A stretch of 32,275 nucleotides of DNA from positions 1-32,275 of the forward strand of contig CAJTMM010000028.1 in the NCBI GenBank assembly GCA_910577465.1. The letters run 5' to 3'. The translations under genes and the position numbers were made by a program. This DNA comes from an uncultured Muribaculaceae bacterium. Its GTDB lineage: Bacteria > Bacteroidota > Bacteroidia > Bacteroidales > Muribaculaceae. Of the stretch, positions 16,468-23,364 are shown piece after piece (within the stretch, counting starts at the first letter, position 1; every line of letters begins with the position of its first letter). The notes under the pieces were generated by a model that worked only from the letters and a program-made list of their open reading frames with translations, was not told the origin of the DNA and did not search any database.

Positions 16468-17328
16468 ATGAGACAACTAAAAATCACTAAATCAATCACT
16501 AACCGCGAAAGCGCGTCGCTCGACAAATATCTTCAGGAGATAGGTCGTGAAGAACTCATCTCAGTAGAGGAGGAGGTAGAGCTGGCGCAGCGTATTCGCC
16601 AAGGGGATCAGAGAGCACTCGACAAGCTCACTCGTGCCAATCTTCGCTTCGTAGTGTCAGTTGCCAAGCAGTACCAAAACCAAGGGTTAAGCTTACCTGA
16701 CTTGATTAATGAAGGCAATCTCGGCTTGATAAAAGCGGCACAGAAATTTGACGAAACTCGAGGCTTTAAATTTATCTCCTATGCGGTTTGGTGGATTCGT
16801 CAATCTATTTTACAGGCTCTTGCCGAGCAATCGCGTATAGTGCGCTTGCCGTTGAACCAGGTGGGCTCGCTGAATAAAATCAGCAAGGCATTGTCGAAAT
16901 TCGAACAGGATCATGAACGTCGTCCCTCCGCAGAGGAGCTTGCTGAACGTCTGGATGTGCCTGTCGATAAAATCGCCGATACACTTAAGGTATCAGGACG
17001 TCACATTTCCGTTGATGCACCTTTCGTAGAGGGTGAGGACAATAGTCTGCTCGACGTTTTGACCAACGATGATTCGCCAATGGCAGACTCCACGCTTACA
17101 CAGGAATCGCTATCAAAGGAAGTGGACCGTGCTTTACGCCAGCTTCACGAACGCGAGCGCGAGATTCTGAAGATGTTCTTCGGTATCGGTTGTCAAGAGA
17201 TGACTCTTGAGGAAATCGGAGCCAAGTTTGACCTTACACGTGAACGTGTGCGTCAGATCAAGGAGAAGGCGATCCGCCGACTGAAGGGTCAGAAGAGCCG
17301 TTTGCTCAAACCGTATCTCGGACAGTAA
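16468..17328 (+). CDS. rpoD: Primary RNA polymerase sigma factor
   Basis: Directs RNA polymerase to housekeeping promoters. It has 286 residues, the size of the Bacteroidota primary sigma (sigma-ABfr), which lacks the long region 1.1 and the non-conserved insert of the enterobacterial protein. Region 1.2 begins SLDKYLQEIGREELISVEEE; region 2 holds LTRANLRFVVSVAKQYQNQG, LPDLINEGNLGLIKAAQKFD and the -10 recognition helix FKFISYAVWWIRQSILQAL; region 3 has the HERRPSAEELAERLDVPVDK stretch; region 4.2 is MTLEEIGAKFDLTRERVRQI. This sigma fits the unusual TTTG/TAnnTTTG promoters seen across the window. It is monocistronic between two terminators. Confidence 0.97.
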   Translation: MRQLKITKSITNRESASLDKYLQEIGREELISVEEEVELAQRIRQGDQRALDKLTRANLRFVVSVAKQYQNQGLSLPDLINEGNLGLIKAAQKFDETRGFKFISYAVWWIRQSILQALAEQSRIVRLPLNQVGSLNKISKALSKFEQDHERRPSAEELAERLDVPVDKIADTLKVSGRHISVDAPFVEGEDNSLLDVLTNDDSPMADSTLTQESLSKEVDRALRQLHEREREILKMFFGIGCQEMTLEEIGAKFDLTRERVRQIKEKAIRRLKGQKSRLLKPYLGQ

Positions 17329-17374
17329 TTCCGAACTTTAATGCCGATACCTGCGGGTGCCGGGAAAATACATT

Positions 17375-17414
17375 CGATGGGATATGCCATATAGCGTATC
17401 CCATCGTCTTTTTT
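17375..17414 (+). terminator. Rho-independent terminator after rpoD
   Basis: CGATGGGATA pairs with TATCCCATCG, the stem continuing inward past a G-U pair, and is followed by TCTTTTTT. Confidence 0.85.
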
Positions 17415-17464
17415 GGCACTCCATTTATGTGGCTCCGTATGGTGAGTGTTATTGTTGGATGCCG

Positions 17465-17503
17465 ATAAAAAATAGCGGTGTTCCAAATAATTCGGAACAC
17501 CGC
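17465..17503 (-). terminator. Rho-independent terminator after the hexosaminidase gene
   Basis: GCGGTGTTCC and GGAACACCGC form a ten-base perfect stem with a nine-base loop. Read on the minus strand the hairpin is followed by a TATTTTTTAT tract, so it ends the GH20 transcript. Confidence 0.87.
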
Positions 17504-17528
17504 CTGAGAATATTATTTACGGTATCGT

Positions 17529-19853
17529 TTAGTCTATTACGATTTCATCAACGAAGATGAATGCAACTTTACCTATGCCGGCACCGTGCCACTGGGGAAT
17601 GTCCATTTCGCATTCGGCGGTTACCTTGACGTATTGTGCCGATACTTTCTCAAACATTATGGTGTGTGATATTATATCGGATTTGTGTCCGGTCATTTGT
17701 GGATATTTGCGTTCGGCTACTTTTGAGAATTCTTTTCCGTCAGAGGATACTTCGATGGTTATACCGCGGGTATCGAAAATCCAGTTTGGGGTATCGATTA
17801 ATGTGCGTACTGTTACGGAAGAGATTTCCTGTACGGAGCCGAGGTCAATGGTGGCTACAAGCGGTGTTCCGTTAAATCCAAGCCATTCGCCTGTGTTGAA
17901 GCTTGATGTGCCGAAACGTCCGTCGGTGAGTACGCTGCCGCCGGTGGTGCGGTAGCGTGAATGGGGTTCTGTGCCAAGAGTCACCTCGCTTGACGCGGCC
18001 TTGTGGAAAGATACGCTGTCGACAAACATGCGGCTCGCTCCTGTGGGGCGTATTGCAATAGCCTTGATGGTTGACGTCTTGTCAAGTACTACCGGCTCGC
18101 TGTACAGTGTGGATTTTTCTGTAGGTTCGGTTCCGTCAAGAGTATAATATATGGGAGCATCATCGATGGTGCGGAATTCAGCCTTTATCACATGTTCCTC
18201 AGGAACGGAAACGAGTCCGCCTTGGATGTCGAATATGTGCTTGGCGTAATTGTAGCCTTGTGCATCGTATTGAGCAATCATACGTGGCAGGCGTTTGGTG
18301 AAGTCGTTGAAGTCTTTCTTTTCGGGAGCTGTCCACTGTACTTCGCTCATTGCTGCCAAGCGAGGAAGTTCCATGTACTGAACATGGCTTAGGTTGGGTA
18401 TGTATTCAGTCCAAAGATTGGCTTGAGCGCCTAATATATGCTTGGCTTGTTCAGGAGTGAGGTTCGGGCTTACCGGTTCAAGGCTGTAAACTTTGCTTAC
18501 AGGAACATATCCTCCGATTCCGAACGGTTCCAGGTCGGTGTCCTGAGATTGCAGATAGTCGAAATAGCAGAAATTGGTGGGGGTGAGTATCGCGTCATGG
18601 CCTTGTTGCGCGGCTTGCTGGGCGCCTTCTTCACCTCGCCATGACATTACTGTGGCACCGGGGAATAATCCGCCTTCGATGATTTCATCCCATCCAATCA
18701 TCTTTCTGCCAAGTCCGGCGAGTGCTTTTGCGGCACTTTCCATTACGTAGCTTTGTAGTTTCTGTTCAGCTGTGCTGTGTGAGTCGGATTTCAGTCCGAG
18801 AGCTTTGATGCGTGCCTGGCATTTGGGGCATGCTTCCCAACGTACCTTAGGACATTCGTCACCGCCGATGTGTATGTATTCAGATGGGAATATCTCGGTG
18901 ACCTCGGTGAGTACGTCGTTGATGAATGCCATAGTGGTGTCATTGCCGGCGCAAAGTACGTCATCTGCCACACCCCAGCGGCGCCATACTTCGTAAGGAC
19001 CACCGGTGCAACCTAATTCGGGGTAAGCAGTCAAAGCGGCAAGCATGTGTCCGGGGAGGTCGATTTCGGGGATGACGGTTATGTGACGGTCGGCTGCGTA
19101 TTTTACTATCTCCTTAGCTTCGTCCTGTGTGTAGAATCCACCGTAGGGTATGCTGTCGGAAGACTCGAAGTCTTTGCCAACGCATGTGCCGGAACGTTTT
19201 GAGCCTACTTCAGTGAGCAGAGGATATTTTTTGATTTCAAGACGCCATCCCTGGTCGTCGGTCAAGTGCCAATGGAAGCGGTTGATGTTATGGAGTGCGA
19301 GCATATCGATGAATACTTTTACCGAATCCACAGGGAAGAAATGACGTGAAGTGTCAAACATGGCACCTCTATAGGGGAATCTCGGTGCGTCGTTTATGGT
19401 TACAGCCGGGAATATCACCGTTTGTTTGGCTGCTGAAGGTATGGACTTGCGGAGAGTCTGTATGCCATAGAAATTACCTGCTGCCGATGCGCCCTGGATG
19501 TCTATTGCATTTTCATTGACAGAGAGTCTGTAGGCTTCTGTGTTTTCGTTGGTAAGCCCGTCGGTAAGTCTGATTACGTTGCTTTCGGGGGCCTGATCGG
19601 TGATTTGCAGCGTATTTCCGGTAAGCGTCTTGAGATATTCGGCGAGCAATTCGGCGTTACGGCGCAAAGTGTCGTTTTCAGCCGGGTAGCTGATTACCGT
19701 GGCGTCTGACAATAGGAAGCCGGGTGCTGATTCATCGACGATTATTTCTTGAGGCAGAGGAATTACTTGATAGTTGGCTTCCTGCTGGATTTTCTTGGAA
19801 CACGATGTTGCCAAGCAACCTGCCGCCAAAACAAGGGCGAGGATTTTTTTCAT
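17529..19853 (-). CDS. Beta-N-acetylhexosaminidase lipoprotein (GH20)
   Basis: Removes terminal beta-linked N-acetylhexosamines from glycans such as mucin or host N-glycans, or chitobiose. The signal peptide MKKILALVLAAGCLATSC has a lipobox with Cys at residue 18, so it is probably membrane-anchored outside the cytoplasm. Domains: GH20b-like N-terminal domain about 28-155; catalytic TIM barrel about 157-505 with NRFHWHLTDDQGWRLEIKKY and the catalytic pair in HIGGDECP (D332, E333); a chitobiase-type C-terminal segment with YYTLDGTEPTEKSTLYSEPV; and a final discoidin/F5-8 type C domain (about 635-774) that usually binds galactose- or HexNAc-type sugars. It has 774 residues. No SusC/D or polysaccharide-utilisation partners are adjacent, so it stands alone. 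Confidence 0.95.
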   Translation of the reverse strand: MKKILALVLAAGCLATSCSKKIQQEANYQVIPLPQEIIVDESAPGFLLSDATVISYPAENDTLRRNAELLAEYLKTLTGNTLQITDQAPESNVIRLTDGLTNENTEAYRLSVNENAIDIQGASAAGNFYGIQTLRKSIPSAAKQTVIFPAVTINDAPRFPYRGAMFDTSRHFFPVDSVKVFIDMLALHNINRFHWHLTDDQGWRLEIKKYPLLTEVGSKRSGTCVGKDFESSDSIPYGGFYTQDEAKEIVKYAADRHITVIPEIDLPGHMLAALTAYPELGCTGGPYEVWRRWGVADDVLCAGNDTTMAFINDVLTEVTEIFPSEYIHIGGDECPKVRWEACPKCQARIKALGLKSDSHSTAEQKLQSYVMESAAKALAGLGRKMIGWDEIIEGGLFPGATVMSWRGEEGAQQAAQQGHDAILTPTNFCYFDYLQSQDTDLEPFGIGGYVPVSKVYSLEPVSPNLTPEQAKHILGAQANLWTEYIPNLSHVQYMELPRLAAMSEVQWTAPEKKDFNDFTKRLPRMIAQYDAQGYNYAKHIFDIQGGLVSVPEEHVIKAEFRTIDDAPIYYTLDGTEPTEKSTLYSEPVVLDKTSTIKAIAIRPTGASRMFVDSVSFHKAASSEVTLGTEPHSRYRTTGGSVLTDGRFGTSSFNTGEWLGFNGTPLVATIDLGSVQEISSVTVRTLIDTPNWIFDTRGITIEVSSDGKEFSKVAERKYPQMTGHKSDIISHTIMFEKVSAQYVKVTAECEMDIPQWHGAGIGKVAFIFVDEIVID

Positions 19854-19909
19854 GGAAAAAATGGTTATTAGGGTTATTGATAAAAATTGAATTATCTGTA
19901 TAGTGTCTA

Positions 19910-19940
19910 CAAAGTTACATTATTAATGTGGTAATATAAA
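19910..19940 (-). promoter_or_regulatory. Promoter of the hexosaminidase gene
   Basis: On the minus strand TTTA (19937-19940), a 19-base spacer, then TAACTTTG (19910-19917), matching the Bacteroides pattern with one mismatch in the -33 box. It lies about 57 bases before the start codon. Confidence 0.6.
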
Positions 19941-19978
19941 TACCATTGACTCAAATATTCTATAAAAAAGGCGATTAA

Positions 19979-20010
19979 TTTGGAATGTTAATGTGAAAAT
20001 GTTAATTTAG
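19979..20010 (+). promoter_or_regulatory. Promoter of the YtxH/holin-like operon
   Basis: TTTG (19979-19982), a 20-base spacer, then TAATTTAG (20003-20010), one mismatch from TAnnTTTG. A direct repeat ATGTTAAT (19985-19992 and 19999-20006) lies across the spacer and the -7 box. The leader to the first start would be about 100 bases long. Confidence 0.55.
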
Positions 20011-20115
20011 CACCATGAACATCCTGCATCAGTGTGATTTTTTTTCGCTTTGAGACTAATCTTTTTCCTATGCGGGTTGTTATATAGGAGTAAAACTTTA
20101 AAAATTAATTGTAAT

Positions 20116-20313
20116 ATGAAACCGTTAAATATTATCTTAGCTGTTGTGGGCGGTGCTATCGCCGGTGCTGCCGTAGGTCTGCTTTTTGCTCCTGACAAAG
20201 GTGAGAATACCCGTAATGATATTGTGAAGTTCCTCAAGTCTAAGGGTATTAATCTTAAGAAGGACAAGATGGAAGAACTCGCTGACGAAATCGCCGAGCA
20301 GTTGGAGAAATAA
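20116..20313 (+). CDS. YtxH-like small membrane protein
   Basis: A 65-residue protein beginning MKPLNIILAVVGGAIAGAAV. It has one glycine-rich hydrophobic helix (about residues 5-26) followed by LLFAPDKGENTRNDI, the hallmark 'LFAPxxG' of YtxH-domain proteins, then an amphipathic charged tail ending EELADEIAEQLEK. YtxH proteins are poorly understood; in several phyla they are linked to envelope or general stress. I start at the ATG at 20116; the frame is open 22 codons further upstream but without a good start. A second YtxH-like gene follows after 40 bases. Confidence 0.8.
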   Translation: MKPLNIILAVVGGAIAGAAVGLLFAPDKGENTRNDIVKFLKSKGINLKKDKMEELADEIAEQLEK

Positions 20314-20353
20314 AATAAAAACAGTAAATGCACTATTTAAATTATAATGCCGT

Positions 20354-20551
20354 ATGAGTAATCAAGGTCTTTTGTATGCGTTCCTGGGAGGTGCCATAGT
20401 CGGTGCCGGTATCGCTGTGCTGTATGCTCCTCAGAAAGGTGCTGATTTGCGCCGCAGAATCAAGGAAACGCTTCAGAAAAAAGGAATCCTGTGCACCGAA
20501 AGCGAGATTGATGCTTTGGTTGAGCAGCTTACTGCCGATATTGCAGACTGA
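20354..20551 (+). CDS. YtxH-like small membrane protein, second copy
   Basis: Also 65 residues: MSNQGLLYAFLGGAIVGAGI, then AVLYAPQKGADLRRRIKETL, so the same glycine-rich helix plus 'LYAPxxG' layout as the gene before it, with a charged helix ending EIDALVEQLTADIAD. The two proteins are clearly related in plan but diverged in sequence, consistent with an old tandem duplication. It is followed by a 159-base gap holding a long hairpin before the holin-like gene. Confidence 0.8.
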   Translation: MSNQGLLYAFLGGAIVGAGIAVLYAPQKGADLRRRIKETLQKKGILCTESEIDALVEQLTADIAD

Positions 20552-20602
20552 CCGCACGCTTACCTGCATGCACCTTGATAGGTGTCCATTGGCAATATGA
20601 TG

Positions 20603-20669
20603 ATAAAATGCCGTTCGGACGTTGATTGGTTGCCGTTGCGGTGGCTAATCGACGGCGAACGGATTTTAT
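20603..20669 (+). other. Long imperfect hairpin, probably plus-strand RNA
   Basis: The left arm 20603-20635 and right arm 20639-20669 pair almost along their whole length around a TTG loop, broken only by a small GA/G internal loop and one bulged G. The outermost part is ATAAAAT with ATTTTAT. At least five of the pairs are G-U when read as plus-strand RNA, so the stem is better on this strand than on the other. It could be a terminator or attenuator, a processing site or a mRNA-stabilising element between the YtxH genes and the holin-like gene; the T-tract after the stem is weak. Confidence 0.75.
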
Positions 20670-20710
20670 AGTATCATGTGGCTGCTTACGTTTAACTATT
20701 TAATGCCGTT

Positions 20711-21049
20711 ATGAACGATAAAGAGAGTTCCTTCAATAGGCTTTGGGCGCAAGGTAAAGAGTTCCTGACGCTCAAATTAGAGTATGCAAAACTGACTACT
20801 GCCGAAAAACTGTCGGTATTGTTTGCCATGGTTGCCGTGGCATTGGTGCTGTTGCTCCTTGGGATGGGAGCATTGCTATTCCTTTCTATCTCCCTGGCAC
20901 AGTGGATGGCGCAGGCTATCGGTACCGCGTGGAGCTATGCTATCATAGGCGGATTTTACCTTGTGCTTATGGTTGTGGTGGTTGTATTCCGCAAGGCATT
21001 GTTTGTCAATCCGGTGGCTCGTTTCATTTCACGATTAATATTGTCTTGA
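20711..21049 (+). CDS. Holin-like (phage_holin_3_6-type) membrane protein
   Basis: A 112-residue protein with a polar N-terminus (to about residue 30) that contains LTLKLEYAKLTTAEKL, two long hydrophobic helices at about 34-63 and 73-93, and a short basic/polar C-terminus (NPVARFISRLILS). The layout and the 'YAKLTTAEKL' entry resemble the 'phage holin family' proteins found in non-phage loci together with YtxH genes. No other phage genes are present here, so a lysis role is unlikely; a membrane-organising or stress role is an inference. An ATG start at 20711 is supported by a close-set downstream gene (21 bases). Confidence 0.75.
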   Translation: MNDKESSFNRLWAQGKEFLTLKLEYAKLTTAEKLSVLFAMVAVALVLLLLGMGALLFLSISLAQWMAQAIGTAWSYAIIGGFYLVLMVVVVVFRKALFVNPVARFISRLILS

Positions 21050-21070
21050 ACTCTTAAACTATAGAATGTT

Positions 21071-21358
21071 ATGCAGCGATTATTACCACCTCATAATACC
21101 GAAAGTGAAAATGCGGAATGGAAAGGCTTCACGATAGATGAATTGCGGTACAGACGTGCATATCTTTTGGCGCGTTGTGAACTTTCCAAAGACCAGATGA
21201 TGAGGGCTATGGGCGAAGCCAAGCAGGGCTTGCCGCTTTCCGGTGCTTCGCATGGTATCATGGGAAAGATTCTTGGCAGTCTCAATTATCTTGACTATGC
21301 CTTGATAGCATTCCGCATAGGCTCAAAGCTGTTTAAGCTCACGCGGCACCGCCGATGA
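21071..21358 (+). CDS. Conserved-looking small protein of unknown function
   Basis: A 95-residue protein that I do not recognise. The N-terminal half is polar and helical (FTIDELRYRRAYLLARCELS, then KDQMMRAMGEAKQG), and the C-terminal part is moderately hydrophobic and ends in basic residues (GSLNYLDYALIAFRIGSKLF, KLTRHRR). That suggests a peripheral or membrane-associated protein. It is likely the last gene of the YtxH-YtxH-holin-like operon, placed 21 bases after the holin-like gene and 43 bases before prmA, so prmA could also be read from the same transcript. Confidence 0.7.
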   Translation: MQRLLPPHNTESENAEWKGFTIDELRYRRAYLLARCELSKDQMMRAMGEAKQGLPLSGASHGIMGKILGSLNYLDYALIAFRIGSKLFKLTRHRR

Positions 21359-21401
21359 GATTAGATAAAGATAATAAACCAATTATATACAGATAAATAA
21401 T

Positions 21402-22247
21402 ATGAATGATTATGTGGAGGTGAGGATTGACCTCAACCCCTGCTGTGAGGATATCACCGACGTGGCGGCAGCTATGCTTGCCGATGTCGGTTTTGAGAGT
21501 TTTGTGGCTGATGAAAATGGTCTGACAGCTTATATACGCTCCGGCGAATATTCTGATGATAAACGTAATGTGCTTGATGATTTCCCATTTGTGTGCCGCA
21601 TGGAGTGGAGCTCCAAGGTGATTGAGGGCAAAGATTGGAACAAGGAATGGGAGCAGAATTATTTCAAACCAATAGTAGTGGCTGACCGTTGTGTGATACA
21701 CAGTTCGTTTCACACCGATTTTCCGAAATGTGAATATGATATAGTGATTGATCCGAAGATGGCTTTCGGAACCGGTCACCATTCAACCACATGGCTCATA
21801 ATATCCCAATTGGTAGATATGGATATCAAGGGTAAAAATGTGATAGATATGGGTACCGGCACAGGCATACTTGCCATATTGGCGGCTATGCGTGGAGCTG
21901 CGAGAGTAACAGGAATAGAGATTGATGAAGCGGCTTATGTGAACGCTTTGGAAAACCGTGTGCTCAATTCGCATCCCGAGGTGGTGATGCTGCTTGGTGA
22001 TGCCGCAAAGTTGTCAGAGGTGGGTTACAATGCCGATTTGTTTCTTGCCAATATCAACCGTAATGTCATCACATCGGACCTTCATGATTACGCACTCTCA
22101 ATGAATGTAGGGGGTACGATGTTGTTGAGCGGATTTTATGAACAGGATGTGCCACTGGTGGTGGCTGAAGCCGAGAAGTATGGTTTGTCCATGGTTGGAT
22201 ACACCACCCGTCAGCAGTGGGCATGTGTGAGGTTGGTCAAGAACTGA
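21402..22247 (+). CDS. prmA: Ribosomal protein L11 methyltransferase
   Basis: S-adenosylmethionine-dependent methylation of ribosomal protein L11. The N-terminal substrate-recognition domain occupies about residues 1-90. The catalytic domain carries FGTGHHSTTWL (about residue 128 on), then the SAM-binding loop VIDMGTGTGILAILAAMRGA, the acidic ribose ligand in VTGIEIDEAAYVNALEN, and the LFLANINRNVI motif typical of PrmA. It has 281 residues, slightly shorter than the E. coli protein. No unusual features. Confidence 0.94.
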   Translation: MNDYVEVRIDLNPCCEDITDVAAAMLADVGFESFVADENGLTAYIRSGEYSDDKRNVLDDFPFVCRMEWSSKVIEGKDWNKEWEQNYFKPIVVADRCVIHSSFHTDFPKCEYDIVIDPKMAFGTGHHSTTWLIISQLVDMDIKGKNVIDMGTGTGILAILAAMRGAARVTGIEIDEAAYVNALENRVLNSHPEVVMLLGDAAKLSEVGYNADLFLANINRNVITSDLHDYALSMNVGGTMLLSGFYEQDVPLVVAEAEKYGLSMVGYTTRQQWACVRLVKN

Positions 22248-22280
22248 CTGTAGCGTAGCCCTTTTGTTTGGAAAAATTAG

Positions 22281-22288
22281 TAAATTTG
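22281..22288 (+). promoter_or_regulatory. Putative -7 promoter box for the barrel protein and dut
   Basis: TAAATTTG matches TAnnTTTG and lies 27 bases before the start at 22315. No TTTG sits at the expected -33 spacing; the nearest one is only 14 bases upstream. Confidence 0.4.
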
Positions 22289-22314
22289 CAGAATTACTTC
22301 AAATTATAGAACAG

Positions 22315-22854
22315 ATGAAAAATAGATTGACATCGTTGTTATTGGCATTGATTTGTTGCATGGTATCGTATGCCCAGGAACAGTCCGAAGCTACTGCTTG
22401 GAATCATTTTGTATGGGGTGCCGAAGCGGGAGGTGCCATAGATATGACCAGTAACGATATGTCGACCATTAACCTCGACGCTTTTTTCGGATATAAGAAC
22501 TCATGGATCAATGCTTTGGGTATCGGTGCGTCAGTTAATATGATGGTGAGCAATAGTGTACGGTCGTTTCCGGTTTATGCGATGTTCCGTACCGGATTCA
22601 AAAAGACCCCAACATTGCTATTCATGGATTTGAGAGGCGGATGTGTTTTCAATAATATAAATAATAATACACAACAGACACGGCTGTATTTATCGCCTGG
22701 TGTAGGTATCAATCTTGCGCGCGGACGCTCGTTCACATCATACATTACCGTAAGTTACGTTTATAATGGTTTGTCATCGTTTGCAAAGGATGGCGAACGT
22801 TATGATATCAACGGATTGAGCATGGCTTGCGTGCGTATTGGTATTAGTTTCTGA
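22315..22854 (+). CDS. Predicted outer-membrane beta-barrel protein
   Basis: A 179-residue protein with a signal peptide (MKNRLTSLLLALICCMVSYA, cut near AQEQ) and a mature part made of alternating hydrophobic strands separated by short polar turns (for example FGYKNSWINALGIGASVNMM, TLLFMDLRGGCVF, TSYITVSYVYNGLSSF), ending in Phe as outer-membrane barrels often do. The strand pattern suggests a small eight-stranded barrel, of the outer_membrane_beta-barrel/PorT-like type common in Bacteroidota. No function can be read. It lies between prmA and dut, eight bases before the dut start, so it is co-transcribed with dut. Confidence 0.75.
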   Translation: MKNRLTSLLLALICCMVSYAQEQSEATAWNHFVWGAEAGGAIDMTSNDMSTINLDAFFGYKNSWINALGIGASVNMMVSNSVRSFPVYAMFRTGFKKTPTLLFMDLRGGCVFNNINNNTQQTRLYLSPGVGINLARGRSFTSYITVSYVYNGLSSFAKDGERYDINGLSMACVRIGISF

Positions 22855-22862
22855 AAAATTAT

Positions 22863-23306
22863 ATGGATAAGGTAAAAGTCAAAATTATAAATTCATCGCG
22901 GCATGATATGCCACGATATTCAACTCCTTTGGCGGCAGGAATGGATGTCCGCGCAAATTTGGAATCTCCCGTAACACTCGCACCATTGCAGCGTGCTATC
23001 ATACCTACGGGATTGCGCATAGAGCTTCCTGCCGGATACGAATGTCAGCTGCGCCCCAGAAGCGGGTTGGCTATAAAGCATGGTATCACTCTTGTGAATA
23101 CCCCCGGAACTGTTGATGCAGATTACCGTGGTGAGATAGGGGTGATTCTAATCAACCTTTCGGCAGAACCCTTTGTTATTAATGATGGAGAACGTATCTG
23201 TCAAATGGTTGTGACGCAGCACTCACAAGTGGAATGGGATGCTGTGGAACAGTTGGATGATACAGACCGTGGCGAAGGTGGCTTCGGACACACCGGTGTG
23301 AAATAG
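22863..23306 (+). CDS. dut: dUTP diphosphatase (trimeric dUTPase)
   Basis: Hydrolyses dUTP to dUMP, limiting uracil in DNA and supplying thymidylate synthesis. All five family motifs are present: AGMDVRA (I; the usual AGxDL has Val here), PRSGLAIKHGI (II), NTPGTVDADYRGEIGVIL (III, with the catalytic Asp), GERICQMVV (IV), and the glycine-rich RGEGGFGHTG (V) at the C-terminus that closes over the active site. It has 147 residues. It begins eight bases after the barrel-protein gene and is followed 58 bases later by the TPR gene. Confidence 0.97.
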   Translation: MDKVKVKIINSSRHDMPRYSTPLAAGMDVRANLESPVTLAPLQRAIIPTGLRIELPAGYECQLRPRSGLAIKHGITLVNTPGTVDADYRGEIGVILINLSAEPFVINDGERICQMVVTQHSQVEWDAVEQLDDTDRGEGGFGHTGVK

Positions 23307-23364
23307 CTGAGCCATTCAGTGCGTTCTCGTGCCGTTGACTGATTAATCATAAAAACTGACAGGA

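Noticed and set aside
17529..19853. Polysaccharide-utilisation locus around the hexosaminidase
   Set aside because: No SusC/SusD pair, sensor or further glycosidase is within reach in the window.
20711..21358. Prophage lysis cassette because of a holin-like gene
   Set aside because: No endolysin, portal, terminase, integrase or attachment site is nearby, and the flanking genes are housekeeping; the holin-like family also occurs outside phages.
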